DNA from: Acetobacter orleanensis
GTDB lineage: Bacteria > Pseudomonadota > Alphaproteobacteria > Acetobacterales > Acetobacteraceae
NCBI RefSeq assembly: GCF_001581005.1
Contig: NZ_LHZV01000057.1
Coordinates: 19,773 to 83,772 of the forward strand
Reading direction: 5' to 3'
DNA length: 64,000 bases
The translations under genes and the position numbers were made by a program. Below the pieces are notes generated by a model, which saw only the letters and a program-made list of their open reading frames with translations, was not told the origin of the DNA and made no database searches. This document shows positions 26,197 through 35,108 of the stretch, piece by piece. Every line of letters starts with the position of its first letter. Position 1 is the first letter of the stretch.

Positions 26197-27446
26197 AGGG
26201 GCATCCGATACCGCTCCGGATGGGTCTCCCGCAACCATGCAAGCGCCCCCTGCGCAGCGCCTCGCCCGGTTGCGAGACATGCGTGCAGTAGATAGCCGCC
26301 GGTCGGGGCCTCCCAGTCCAGCATTTCTCCCGCAGCAAAAACACCGGGTAACGCACGCAGCATCAACCGGGAATCACACGCATCCTGCGCAATCCCTCCG
26401 GCTGTGGAGATGGCGCGGGCCAGAGGCTCCGCACCAGTCAGACGCACAGGCAGGGCCTTCAACCGGGCCGCCAGAGCGGGCATGGATGTCGGTACAGGTC
26501 CGGCCTCCCGCAGCAGCGCCACAGCGACCGGCGGAAGGCGAAGGGCTTTGCGCAGTTTGTTGGACAGGCTTTCTCTCGGGCGCACAGCCGCCAGCCGTTT
26601 TGTCAGATCATCCACCGAAAGATCAGGCCGCAGGTCACACGAAAGGTCCGCCGCGCCATGCTGCGCCAGATGCTCCCGCAAAGGGGCCGACAGAGCGTAG
26701 AGCGCGCCGCCTTCCAGTCCAGAGTTTGTCACCACCAGTTCCCCGCGCACGGTCAGGCCGCCGAAGGTCAGAGCCACCGGCTTGAGCGGTGTTCCGGCAA
26801 ACCGCTCCCGGACCGCGTCTGACCAGTCAACCTGAAACCCACAGTTCGCGGGACGCAGCGCCGAGACAGCAACACCCTTCTGTTCCAGCAGGGAAACCCA
26901 GCCGCCATCACTCCCCAGACGCGGCCAGCTTGCCCCGCCGAGGGCAAGAATGACGGCATCCGGTGCGGTGCATAACGGAATATCAGCCGCGTCACGCTGC
27001 TCTTGCAAAAATGTCAGGCGCCCTGCCGCATCCCAGCCCATCCAGCGGGCACGAGGATGGAGTGTGACGCCCTGCGCACGCAACCGCGCCAGCCATGCCC
27101 GCAGCAGAGGAGACGCCTTCATGGCACGGGGAAAAATACGACCGGATGAGCCGACAAAACTCTCCTGCCCCAGTGCCTCCATCCAGTGCTGGATATCCTC
27201 CGTTGTCCATGCGGCCAGAAAGGACGCAAGCCACGGTGTGGCCTGCGCATAGCGGGTCAGGAATTTTTCTGCGGGTTCGGAGTGGGTAATATTCAGCCCG
27301 CCACGCCCGGCCATCAGCAATTTCCGGCCAAGGCTTGGCATGGCGTCCACAACCTGCACAGCGCAGCCTGTGGCAGACAGCACCTCGGCGGCGGCCAGTC
27401 CGGCTGGCCCGCCGCCGATCACAACAACACGAAACGGATGCGTCAT
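26193..27446 (-). CDS. BaiN/HI0933-family NAD(P)/FAD-dependent flavoprotein
   Basis: 417-residue flavoprotein with an N-terminal FAD-binding motif VVVIGGGPAGLAAAEVL, then the family signature GRKLLMAGRGGLNITHSEP and the C-terminal FAD-contacting ALPGVFAAGEMLDWEAPTGGYLLHACLATGRGA. Members are often annotated as aminoacetone oxidases or BaiN-like oxidoreductases; physiological roles are unclear. The frame is open far upstream; the ATG at 27446 places the Rossmann motif correctly. It sits 46 bases after trpA and is translationally coupled to the HerA-like gene. Confidence 0.87.
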   Translation of the reverse strand: MTHPFRVVVIGGGPAGLAAAEVLSATGCAVQVVDAMPSLGRKLLMAGRGGLNITHSEPAEKFLTRYAQATPWLASFLAAWTTEDIQHWMEALGQESFVGSSGRIFPRAMKASPLLRAWLARLRAQGVTLHPRARWMGWDAAGRLTFLQEQRDAADIPLCTAPDAVILALGGASWPRLGSDGGWVSLLEQKGVAVSALRPANCGFQVDWSDAVRERFAGTPLKPVALTFGGLTVRGELVVTNSGLEGGALYALSAPLREHLAQHGAADLSCDLRPDLSVDDLTKRLAAVRPRESLSNKLRKALRLPPVAVALLREAGPVPTSMPALAARLKALPVRLTGAEPLARAISTAGGIAQDACDSRLMLRALPGVFAAGEMLDWEAPTGGYLLHACLATGRGAAQGALAWLRETHPERYRMPL

Positions 27447-27492
27447 GCCTGCGGGGCTGAACCGGAAACGGGCAGATAGGAAAAAAGACAGG

Positions 27493-28338
27493 TCATCCCG
27501 CCTTTTTCTCCCCGGTTTTGCCCTTGGCGCGCACAGCGGCCGCCAACGCTTTGATCTGTTCCAGCACATGTGGCAGGGTCTGGTCCGTCGCACGGCCCTC
27601 CGCATCCAGCGTATCCGCCAGCGTGGAGAGCAGTGCGGAGGCCACTACAGCCCCGTCCGCAATATGTGCTGCCGTGGCGGCCTGTTCCGGCGTGCGGATG
27701 CCAAAGCCAATGGCAATCGGCAGGTCCGTCGCGGCACGGAGGCGCGGAAGAACCGCCTGCAAATCATCAGCGCTTGCGGTGCGGGTGCCGGTAATGCCGG
27801 TAATGCTGACATAATAAACAAAGCCGGACGCATGGGAGAGCACATACCGCAGGCGCTCGTCCGACGTGGTGGGGGCCACCAGACGAATGATATCAAGACC
27901 CGCATCCTGTGCGGGCTGTTCCAGAATATCGGCTTCTTCCGGTGGCAGATCGACCAGAATTAGACCGTCCACACCTGCTTTAGCGGCATCCGTGCAGAAG
28001 CGGGCGTGGCCATAGGCTTCCACAGGGTTGAGGTAGCCCATCAGGATGATAGGCGTTTCCTGATCCTGCTCACGGAAGGCCGCAATCATTTTCAGCACAC
28101 CCGCCAGAGTAGCCCCGGCCTTCAGCCCACGGCGAGCCGCAAGCTGGATCACCGGACCATCGGCGGAGGGATCGGAAAACGGCATTCCGACTTCAATCAG
28201 GTCCGCCCCGGCAGCGGGCATGGCCTTCAGCAGCGCCAGAGAGGTGTCCAGATCCGGGTCAAACGCTTCCAGATACGGGATCAGCGCGCCACGACCCTGT
28301 GCGGCCAGTGCTTTGAAACGGGCGGCAATACGGCTCAC
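27493..28338 (-). CDS. trpA: Tryptophan synthase alpha subunit
   Basis: 281-residue TIM-barrel enzyme that cleaves indole-3-glycerol phosphate to indole and glyceraldehyde 3-phosphate. The catalytic Glu49 in [16 protein letters not shown] and the [10 protein letters not shown] motif with its catalytic aspartate are present, as is the phosphate-binding [10 protein letters not shown]. The C terminus has a short Lys-rich tail ([11 protein letters not shown]). The start overlaps the trpB stop as ATGA (28335-28338), the usual coupling for stoichiometric synthesis of the two subunits. Confidence 0.97.
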   Translation of the reverse strand: MSRIAARFKALAAQGRGALIPYLEAFDPDLDTSLALLKAMPAAGADLIEVGMPFSDPSADGPVIQLAARRGLKAGATLAGVLKMIAAFREQDQETPIILMGYLNPVEAYGHARFCTDAAKAGVDGLILVDLPPEEADILEQPAQDAGLDIIRLVAPTTSDERLRYVLSHASGFVYYVSITGITGTRTASADDLQAVLPRLRAATDLPIAIGFGIRTPEQAATAAHIADGAVVASALLSTLADTLDAEGRATDQTLPHVLEQIKALAAAVRAKGKTGEKKAG

Positions 28339-29582
28339 AGCTTCACTCCCAGATGCTCGGCAACAGTGAAAATATCTTTATCGCCCCGACCGGAGATATT
28401 GACGACCAGCAGGGTTTCCTTTGGCAGGGTGGGCGCGATCTTGGCGGCGTAGGCAATGGCGTGGGCAGATTCCAGTGCTGGAATAATACCCTCCGTGCGG
28501 GTGCACAGCTCAAAGGCTTTCAGAGCCTCATCATCCGTAGCGCCGACATACTCCGCGCGCCCAATATCACTCAGCCAAGAATGCTCCGGCCCGACACCCG
28601 GATAATCCAGACCGGCGCTGATGGAATGGGCCTCATCAATCTGCCCATCCGCATTTTGCAGCAGATAAGTGCGGTTTCCATGCAGCACACCGGGGCGGCC
28701 ACGCTCAATAGAGGCCGCCGTTTTGCCGCTATCGAGACCACAGCCTGCTGCTTCCACCCCGATCAAGCGCACGGAGGCATCATCCAGAAACGGATGGAAA
28801 ATCCCCATGGCGTTGGAGCCCCCGCCAATGGCGGCCACAATCACATCCGGCAGGCGACCTTCCTGCGCCTGCATCTGCTCCTTCGTTTCCTCACCAATCA
28901 CGCTCTGAAAATCGCGCACCATGGCCGGATATGGATGCGGACCCGCCACAGTGCCCACCAGAAAATAGGTGTCTGCGATATTGGCCACCCAGTCGCGCAT
29001 GGCTTCATTCATGGCATCTTTGAGGGTTCCGGCTCCGGCGGTTACGGGCACCACCTCCGCCCCCAGCAGACGCATACGGAACACGTTGGGCTTCTGCCGC
29101 TCAACGTCTGTCGCCCCCATGTAAATCACGCATTTCAGGCCAAATAGCGCGCAGACCGTGGCGGTCGCCACCCCATGCTGCCCGGCCCCTGTTTCCGCAA
29201 CAATCCGGGTGCGACCCATGCGGCGGGCCAGAAGAATCTGCCCCATGACGTTATTGAGCTTGTGGGAGCCGGTATGGTTCAGCTCTTCGCGCTTCATGTA
29301 AATTTTGGCGCCACCAAGTTCTTCCGTCATACGGCGGGCAAACCAGAGGGGGCTGGGGCGGCCGACATAGTCTCGCAGATAGAAATCCAGCTCTTTATGG
29401 AACGCGGAATCTGCTTTGGCGGTCTCATACGCCTTATCCAATTCCAGCAGCAGGGGCATGAGGGTTTCCGCAACAAAACGGCCACCATAGCGCCCGCCAA
29501 AATGGCCGCGCTCATCCGGCCCGTTCCGGAGAGAATTGGGCTGAGTTGCTGCCGCGCGGTGCTGTGCTGCCGGATCTGCCAT
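28335..29582 (-). CDS. trpB: Tryptophan synthase beta subunit
   Basis: 415-residue PLP enzyme that condenses indole with serine. The PLP lysine is Lys108 in [11 protein letters not shown], and the phosphate-binding GGGSNAMG and C-terminal SGRGDKD motifs are intact. The frame is open in the same phase to 29798, but the ATG at 29582 gives a protein of family length ([18 protein letters not shown]...). The trpF gene, usually upstream of trpB in this class, is not here. A hairpin followed by T residues lies about 90 bases upstream of the start. Confidence 0.96.
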   Translation of the reverse strand: MADPAAQHRAAATQPNSLRNGPDERGHFGGRYGGRFVAETLMPLLLELDKAYETAKADSAFHKELDFYLRDYVGRPSPLWFARRMTEELGGAKIYMKREELNHTGSHKLNNVMGQILLARRMGRTRIVAETGAGQHGVATATVCALFGLKCVIYMGATDVERQKPNVFRMRLLGAEVVPVTAGAGTLKDAMNEAMRDWVANIADTYFLVGTVAGPHPYPAMVRDFQSVIGEETKEQMQAQEGRLPDVIVAAIGGGSNAMGIFHPFLDDASVRLIGVEAAGCGLDSGKTAASIERGRPGVLHGNRTYLLQNADGQIDEAHSISAGLDYPGVGPEHSWLSDIGRAEYVGATDDEALKAFELCTRTEGIIPALESAHAIAYAAKIAPTLPKETLLVVNISGRGDKDIFTVAEHLGVKL

Positions 29583-29929
29583 GGGTGGTTCTACCGCTCC
29601 TGATTTCTGCGTACGATGTCGGGGCACGATGCCGAAGTGCGATGCCGGGGCCGCCCTACCCCAAAAACAGACTTCTGGCTTACCAGAAGCCGCAAGCTCT
29701 TGCCCAGAGGCCGGTTCACAAAAAACAGACGGAGGCACCGTTACAAGAAGGGGCCTTTGCTTCAAGCAAGATGCACTGAGCTGATAGAGAGCAAACACCC
29801 GCCGAAAGTCGCTATACGGCTATTCTGGACTGTCACTTGTCACTGTCGTGCCGGTCTGGTCATATCTGCGGTGCCCGCGCTGCGGGAGCGCATTAGAATG
29901 ACACGATAAGACCGCCCTAGGAGATGTCC
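29583..29929. other. Divergent intergenic region between trpB and corA
   Basis: The 347 bases hold no independent gene. The trpB frame continues open for 72 codons here, with only one tryptophan codon, so a Trp-codon-rich leader peptide is not apparent. A 7-bp hairpin followed by T residues on the minus strand is listed separately. Near the corA side there is a repeated tgtcac (gactgtcacttgtcactgtcg, two direct copies) of unknown meaning. Confidence 0.5.
29661..29689 (-). terminator. Terminator-like hairpin in the trpB leader
   Basis: On the minus strand, arms cttctgg and ccagaag (29672-29678 and 29683-29689) enclose a 4-base loop and are followed by tctgtttttgg. It lies about 90 bases upstream of the trpB start and could be an attenuator or simply the terminator of a short upstream transcript. 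Confidence 0.4.
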
Positions 29930-31102
29930 ATGTTTCTGGCCCACAAGCCCGGTGCCCCTGCACGGGCCATTGAAAGTGAGGCCGATGCGGAAGGTGTTGC
30001 ATGGATTGACCTGCTAAACCCCTCGCAGGAGGAGCAGGATCTGGCGGCCCGTATCTGTGGCCAGCCACTCCCCACACTGGATGACCTTAACGAGATTGAA
30101 AGCTCCTCACGCATCAGCGTGCGTAATGGCGCGGCGTTTCTCTCCACCCCCCTGCTCAAAAAAACAGGGCTGGAGTTTGAGGCATTTCCGGTTGGTTTTG
30201 TGCTCACCGCAGAACGGCTGATTACCATCCGGTACCAGCCCTACCCGTCTTTTGAAAATGTGGCGCAGCTTGTTGCTGAACATATCCTGCCCCCCGCACC
30301 TGCCGCGACCCCCGCACCCAGCACAGTTGTGACACCCCACCAGAAAGAGACCTCCACCCCGGACACAGAGGCTCCCCCGCAAACACTGGTGGCTGCTGCC
30401 ATTGGCCCCGGTGAAGTGCTGGTGGCTCTGATTGAAACCATTGTAGACCGGCTGGCCGATATTCTGGAAAGCGTTGGCATGTTGTTGGACAAACTGTCCC
30501 GCGACATTTTCAAGCGGCGACAAAACGCACCCGCCGTACGGAGCATTGCCGCATGGCAGCGGGAATTGCTGGAACGTGTTGGCAGTTCGGGTGACCTATG
30601 CTCCCGTGTGCGGGATACATTGCTGGGCCTGGAGCGCATCACGATTTTTCTGAGTGAAAGTAAAAAGGACGGCATGGCCCCCGCCTCTGGCCTGCCTGTT
30701 TCCGCCCGGCATTTTGATGCAGGCGTGACGACACTCCCGACGGCAAACGCGCCCTACGCGCTGTCCGGCGCACTTCGCTCCCGCATGGCCACAGCCAACC
30801 GGGATCTGGCCTCCCTGAGTGACTATGTTTCTCAGGCAGCCAGCAAGGTCGAATTTCTGCTGGATGCGACGTTAGGCTTTATCAGCATTGAGCAGAATGG
30901 CATGATGAAGGTGCTCACCGTTGTCAGCTTCATCGGCGTGGCACCCACCCTGATTGCCGGGGTTTATGGGATGAATTTCAAGGACATTCCGGAACTTAGC
31001 TGGTCCTTCGGCTATTGGTATTCACTCGGACTTATGGTCGCATCCGTCGCCTTACCGCTGCTGTGGTTCTGGCGCAAAGGATGGCTTGGAGGCATTAAAT
31101 GA
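29930..31102 (+). CDS. corA: CorA-family divalent cation transporter
   Basis: 390-residue CorA homologue (Mg/Co channel). The cytoplasmic domain is followed by a C-terminal transmembrane pair with the diagnostic YGMNF motif, then a short basic tail. An unusual Pro/Thr/Ala-rich segment (about residues 120-155, APAATPAPSTVVTPHQ...) interrupts the soluble domain, probably a disordered loop. Two ATGs compete: 29924 lies directly against the taggag site, whereas 29930 has ideal spacing, so 29930 is chosen. The next gene overlaps its stop as ATGA. Confidence 0.9.
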   Translation: MFLAHKPGAPARAIESEADAEGVAWIDLLNPSQEEQDLAARICGQPLPTLDDLNEIESSSRISVRNGAAFLSTPLLKKTGLEFEAFPVGFVLTAERLITIRYQPYPSFENVAQLVAEHILPPAPAATPAPSTVVTPHQKETSTPDTEAPPQTLVAAAIGPGEVLVALIETIVDRLADILESVGMLLDKLSRDIFKRRQNAPAVRSIAAWQRELLERVGSSGDLCSRVRDTLLGLERITIFLSESKKDGMAPASGLPVSARHFDAGVTTLPTANAPYALSGALRSRMATANRDLASLSDYVSQAASKVEFLLDATLGFISIEQNGMMKVLTVVSFIGVAPTLIAGVYGMNFKDIPELSWSFGYWYSLGLMVASVALPLLWFWRKGWLGGIK

Positions 31103-31692
31103 CGCACCGCACACAGTTTCTCCGCACTCCCCAAGTGCTCGTAAGCCGCTCGGTAAAAATCATGCGCCGTGCACTAGCAGTCGGGATTGCCTGCCTTATG
31201 GGACTGGTTGGCAGTCAGAACAGTTGGGCCGCCTCCAAACCCGCACCTGTACCCGATCAGACTGCCTATCAGACGCTCTTCAACCAACTGAGTGCGGAAC
31301 CACTGCGCTACGGTGGCCTTGTCTCTGCGCGGAACAACCGCATTCTGGTTGGGCTGCACCCCACTGGACCGGGCACTGTGGCTGGCGAGATGATGCGACT
31401 GGATTCCGCCATGCGCCCGCTGGATGCCGGGCCGATAACCGGCACGTTGACACCGCCGACATCAACTCAGCTAAGCCACTGCCACCTGAAGGTAACTCTG
31501 TCCGACCGGGATATTCTGCTGGATGGCCCGTGTTCGGGCAATCTGCTCTCCGGCGTGCTCACCTCCCACCCCAAGCCGAGCCAACTATGGTCTCAGGTTA
31601 CAAACTTCATCTCGCCTGATACCTCGGTTTCTCAGTATTGGCTTAGCCGGGACACGTGGCAGGCGGCCATCACACCCAGCCTCGCCCACTAA
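31099..31692 (+). CDS. Exported protein of unknown function
   Basis: 197 residues if started at the ATG overlapping the corA stop (31099); a second in-frame ATG at 31162 would begin a standard signal peptide, MRRALAVGIACLMGLVGSQNSWA. The mature part is soluble with two cysteines (SHCHLKV and DGPCSG) that could form a disulfide. It contains no domain I recognise. ATGA coupling to corA suggests co-expression, perhaps a periplasmic partner or envelope-stress protein, but that is only context. Confidence 0.7.
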   Translation: MTHRTQFLRTPQVLVSRSVKIMRRALAVGIACLMGLVGSQNSWAASKPAPVPDQTAYQTLFNQLSAEPLRYGGLVSARNNRILVGLHPTGPGTVAGEMMRLDSAMRPLDAGPITGTLTPPTSTQLSHCHLKVTLSDRDILLDGPCSGNLLSGVLTSHPKPSQLWSQVTNFISPDTSVSQYWLSRDTWQAAITPSLAH

Positions 31693-31696
31693 CGCT

Positions 31697-31750
31697 TGTC
31701 AAAGTCTGGCGCTCTGTCACAGTCCGGCGCTCTGTCAAAGTCTGGTTGAC
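31697..31750. repeat. Three 18-bp tandem repeat units upstream of rho
   Basis: Units tgtcaaagtctggcgctc (31697-31714), tgtcacagtccggcgctc (31715-31732) and tgtcaaagtctggttgac (31733-31750, diverged at its end). The last unit forms the left arm of an 8-bp hairpin, gtctggtt (31740-31747) / aaccagac (31752-31759). The array starts four bases after the stop of the exported protein and about 255 bases upstream of rho. Confidence 0.8.
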
Positions 31751-31951
31751 GAACCAGACTTACGGATTTATTCTCCGCCTCCAGAACTGGCTGACTTCAC
31801 CTGTCCAGTCCTTCCCCCTCTGTCAGGATCATCCTGCTATCCGGGCCGCTGTGGCGCACATATGCTGTGTCACCCCGTGTTTCCGGGCTTTGCGCAAGAC
31901 TGGTTCGGACCCTCCCCTTTGTAAACTATTTGCCAGTCAGGGCATTCCTAA

Positions 31952-33247
31952 ATGCATCTTGCGGAACTCAAGGCCAAGTCTCCGGCCGATCTTCTGGCCT
32001 GTGCCGAAGACCTGAATATCGAAAACGCATCGTCCCTGCGCAAGCAGGATATGATGTTCGCCATTCTCAAGGCGCTGGCCGATAATGACCAGGCGATCTA
32101 TGGTGATGGCACCCTCGAGATCCTGCATGACGGGTTCGGCTACCTCCGCTCTCCCGAATCAAACTACCTCCCCGGTCCGGATGATATTTATATCTCCCCC
32201 GTTCAGGTGCGCCGCTTTGCCCTGCGGACGGGTGATACGGTTGAAGGGCAGATCCGCGCCCCGCGGGACGGAGAACGCTATTTTTCCCTGCTGAAAATCA
32301 ACACCATCAATTTTGAAGCCCCGGAAGCCGTCCGGCATCGCATCAACTTTGATAACCTCACACCGCTCTACCCAGAGCGCCGCCTGCAGATGGAAGTGGA
32401 AAGCGCTGCCCCGCCGGTAAGTGACGCCAAGGGCAAAAAGGGCAAGAGCACACAGGATTTCACGCCCCGCGTGATTGATCTGGTCGCGCCCATCGGCATG
32501 GGCCAGCGCGCCCTGATTGTCGCCCCGCCCCGCACCGGTAAGACGGTCATGCTGCAAAGCATTGCCTCCTCCATTTCCGCCAACCATCCAGAATGCTTCC
32601 TGATCGTGCTGCTGATTGACGAGCGCCCGGAAGAAGTGACGGACATGGCCCGCTCCGTGCGGGGTGAAGTGATTTCCTCCACCTTTGATGAACCCGCCCA
32701 CCGCCACGTGCAGGTGACGGAAATGGTGTTGGAAAAAGCCAAGCGTCTGGTGGAACACAAGCGCGATGTGGTGATCCTGCTGGACTCCATCACCCGTCTG
32801 GCCCGCGCCTACAACACGGTTGTGCCGTCATCCGGCAAGGTGCTGACCGGTGGTGTGGATGCCAACGCCCTCCAGCGCCCCAAGCGCTTCTTTGGTGCGG
32901 CCCGTAACATTGAAGAAGGCGGCTCTCTGACCATTATCGCCACGGCGCTGATTGATACCGGCAGCCGCATGGATGAAGTGATTTTTGAAGAGTTCAAGGG
33001 CACGGGCAACTCCGAACTGATCCTTGACCGTAAACTGGCTGACAAGCGCACCTTCCCCGCGATTGACATCACCAAGAGCGGCACGCGTAAGGAAGAAATG
33101 CTGGTGGACCGCGCCACCCTGTCCAAAATGTGGGTGCTGCGCCGTATTCTGGCCCCCATGGGCACGATGGATGCCATGGACTTCCTGCTGGACAAGCTTA
33201 AATACAGCAAATCCAACAATGATTTCTTCGAGGCCATGAACAACTAA
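31952..33247 (+). CDS. rho: Transcription termination factor Rho
   Basis: 431-residue hexameric RNA-dependent ATPase that ends transcription. The N-terminal helical and cold-shock-like RNA-binding domains are visible ([19 protein letters not shown]), followed by the ATPase core with Walker [12 protein letters not shown], Walker [17 protein letters not shown] and the Q/R-loop region [21 protein letters not shown]. Length and motif order are normal. The start at 31952 is the family N terminus ([11 protein letters not shown]). A ~260-base leader with tandem repeats precedes it. Rho is often autoregulated in its leader, which would be consistent. Confidence 0.97.
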   Translation: MHLAELKAKSPADLLACAEDLNIENASSLRKQDMMFAILKALADNDQAIYGDGTLEILHDGFGYLRSPESNYLPGPDDIYISPVQVRRFALRTGDTVEGQIRAPRDGERYFSLLKINTINFEAPEAVRHRINFDNLTPLYPERRLQMEVESAAPPVSDAKGKKGKSTQDFTPRVIDLVAPIGMGQRALIVAPPRTGKTVMLQSIASSISANHPECFLIVLLIDERPEEVTDMARSVRGEVISSTFDEPAHRHVQVTEMVLEKAKRLVEHKRDVVILLDSITRLARAYNTVVPSSGKVLTGGVDANALQRPKRFFGAARNIEEGGSLTIIATALIDTGSRMDEVIFEEFKGTGNSELILDRKLADKRTFPAIDITKSGTRKEEMLVDRATLSKMWVLRRILAPMGTMDAMDFLLDKLKYSKSNNDFFEAMNN

Positions 33248-33272
33248 ACGTCTGGTCCCGGACGCGTTATCA

Positions 33273-33321
33273 GACCCCGCACTGGCGGCTGCCTTCAGCC
33301 TGCTGCTGCGGGGTCTTTTTT
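33273..33321 (+). terminator. Rho-independent terminator after rho, overlapping the convergent tusA-like gene
   Basis: Stem gaccccgca (33273-33281) / tgcggggtc (33307-33315) with a 25-base loop that itself can fold, followed by six T (33316-33321). The right arm lies inside the 3' end of the minus-strand TusA-like gene. Confidence 0.8.
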
Positions 33322-33591
33322 CTGGATTGTCAGCACAATGCTGCCATCCTCTTCCGTCTGTTCAGCCAACACAGCGTGGCCTAATGCCAGCACGGACCGG
33401 CGGACATTCCGGTGTGGTTCCTCCCCCCGCAACCGCACGGCCAGCAGACGCCCTGCCTCCAACACGTCCAACGCCAGACGAGTGCGCACAAATGTCATAG
33501 GGCATTTTTCATGGGTAATATCGAGCCCGAACGGCGCAGCATCCGATGGCTCTGGTGCCGGAATTGCTGACGGGTCTTTTGTATTTTGCAT
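33295..33591 (-). CDS. TusA/SirA-family sulfur carrier-like protein
   Basis: 98-residue protein with the TusA fold signature: LDITHEKCPMTFVRTRLALDVL, where the cysteine of the CPM motif is the conserved sulfur-carrying residue, followed by LLAVRLRGEEPHRNVRRSVLALGH. TusA-like proteins shuttle persulfide sulfur for tRNA thiolation or molybdenum cofactor maturation. An N-terminal extension of about 25 residues is rich in Pro/Ala. The gene faces rho and shares its last bases with the rho terminator. The exact partner is unknown. Confidence 0.8.
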   Translation of the reverse strand: MQNTKDPSAIPAPEPSDAAPFGLDITHEKCPMTFVRTRLALDVLEAGRLLAVRLRGEEPHRNVRRSVLALGHAVLAEQTEEDGSIVLTIQKKDPAAAG

Positions 33592-33747
33592 AAACCATCC
33601 TCATCACACCCACCGGGCCAACGGCAGAAATCATTTGAAATCAGACCTTAAAAAACCTGCGCGTCTGTGTAAAATTGGACAACCCTCTCCCTTTTCGGCT
33701 ACCAGATGTTTCATGCATGCAGGTGGTAACAAGCAGGATTTGCGCCC

Positions 33748-34230
33748 TTGAAGTCACAGTCGACAGAATCGCGGATTGCGCAGCTGTGCGTTGAACATGG
33801 CCTGAAAATGACGGGACAGCGCCGTGTTATTGCACGTGTTCTGTCGGACGCGGATGACCATCCGGATGTGGAAGAACTCTACCGCCGCGCCACCGCGCTG
33901 GATTCCCGCATCTCCGTTGCCACTGTGTACCGCACCGTGCGCCTGCTGGAAGAAAAAGGGATTCTGGAGCGCCGAGATTTCGGCGGAGGCCGCGCACGCT
34001 ATGAAGCCACAGAAAACGGCCGCCACCATTATCATCTGATTGATGTTGATAATGGGAAGGTGATTGAGTTTGAAGACCCGGAACATGAAGAGCTGATGCG
34101 GCGCGTGGCGGAACGGCTGGGGTTTGACTTTGTTTCCATGCGGCTGGAACTGTTTGGCAAAAAACGCCCGCAGCCCGAGCAGGCTGGCAAAACCGCGCAG
34201 CCGCCCAAACGTAAAGGAGCTGCCTCATGA
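33748..34230 (+). CDS. fur: Fur-family ferric uptake regulator
   Basis: 160-residue metal-dependent repressor: winged helix (LKMTGQRRVIARVL...SVATVYRTVRLLEEKGILERRDFGGGRARYE) then a metal-binding/dimer domain with RHHYHLIDVDNGKVIEFEDPEHEEL. The CXXC zinc motifs of enteric Fur are absent, as in many alphaproteobacterial Fur proteins. It needs a TTG start at 33748: an in-frame stop at 33727 and the lack of nearby ATG/GTG leave no other choice, and gcagga precedes it. The C terminus is Lys/Pro-rich. It overlaps the olsB-like gene by ATGA (34227-34230). Mur/Irr/Zur activity cannot be excluded by sequence alone. Confidence 0.88.
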   Translation: MKSQSTESRIAQLCVEHGLKMTGQRRVIARVLSDADDHPDVEELYRRATALDSRISVATVYRTVRLLEEKGILERRDFGGGRARYEATENGRHHYHLIDVDNGKVIEFEDPEHEELMRRVAERLGFDFVSMRLELFGKKRPQPEQAGKTAQPPKRKGAAS

Positions 34231-35087
34231 GCGCCGCCCAGCGCCCCTCTGACCTCCCTTCTGGCTCCCTCTCCACGTTGGAACTGGACCGCACGAGTTT
34301 TCCTGAACTCCGCGGCGGCAATCTGAGCGTCCGTATTGCTTCGACCGATGCTGAGCGCGATGCCGCACAGGCTCTGCGCTACCGCGTATTTTATGAAGAA
34401 ATGGGGGCGCACCCGGACGCGGAAACCCTGCGCCTGAAGCGCGATATTGACGAATTTGACGCCGTAGCAGACCATCTGCTGGTGATTGACCACGCCATTG
34501 CGTCCGACGCGCGCGGTGTAGTGGGCACCTATCGGCTCGTGCAGGGGGATGCAGCGGCCAAGATCGGTCATTTCTATTCCGCAAGCGAATACGATATTTC
34601 ACCCCTGACGGACTTTCCCGGACGCCTGCTGGAAGTCGGTCGCTCCTGCGTGGATAAGAACTATCGTGGCCGGGCGGCCATGCAGCTTCTGTGGCGCGGC
34701 ATTGCCTCCTACATCTTCCTGCACCGTATTGATGTGCTGTTTGGCTGTGCCAGTCTGCAAGGCACTAATCCGGACGCCATGGGGGACCAACTCACCTATC
34801 TGTACCACAACCACCTCGCGCCTCCAGCTTTGCGCGTAAAAGCCCTTCCCGAGCGGCGCGTGGACATGCTGCGCGTGGACCCGCATTCCATTGATGTGCG
34901 CAAAACGCTGGCCAAACTGCCACCGCTTATTAAAGGCTATCTGCGGCTAGGCGGTTATGTGGGCGATGGTGCTGTGATTGATGCCCAGTTCAACACAACA
35001 GACGTCGCTGTGCTGGTGAAAAGTGAACTACTGGCTGACAAATATTATCGCCACTATGAACGCCGCCTGCGCGATGCGCTCGACTAA
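34227..35087 (+). CDS. olsB: L-ornithine N(alpha)-acyltransferase (OlsB-like)
   Basis: 286-residue GNAT-fold protein of the OlsB family, which acylates ornithine with a 3-hydroxyacyl group from ACP to give lyso-ornithine lipid. Diagnostic stretches are ALRYRVFYEEMGA near residue 50, FPGRLLEVGRSCVDKNYRG and GCASLQGTNP. OlsA, which adds the second acyl chain, is not adjacent. Ornithine lipids are abundant in acetic acid bacteria and usually respond to phosphate; here the gene is translationally coupled to fur, an unexpected link. Confidence 0.9.
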   Translation: MSAAQRPSDLPSGSLSTLELDRTSFPELRGGNLSVRIASTDAERDAAQALRYRVFYEEMGAHPDAETLRLKRDIDEFDAVADHLLVIDHAIASDARGVVGTYRLVQGDAAAKIGHFYSASEYDISPLTDFPGRLLEVGRSCVDKNYRGRAAMQLLWRGIASYIFLHRIDVLFGCASLQGTNPDAMGDQLTYLYHNHLAPPALRVKALPERRVDMLRVDPHSIDVRKTLAKLPPLIKGYLRLGGYVGDGAVIDAQFNTTDVAVLVKSELLADKYYRHYERRLRDALD

Positions 35088-35108
35088 GCTGTTTTTTCCA
35101 CGCGTAGC

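Noticed and set aside
25538..26785. Open frame of 415 codons on the plus strand across the HerA-like and flavoprotein genes
   Set aside because: Low-complexity Arg/Pro/Ala-rich translation typical of an antisense frame in GC-rich DNA; both minus-strand genes are well supported.
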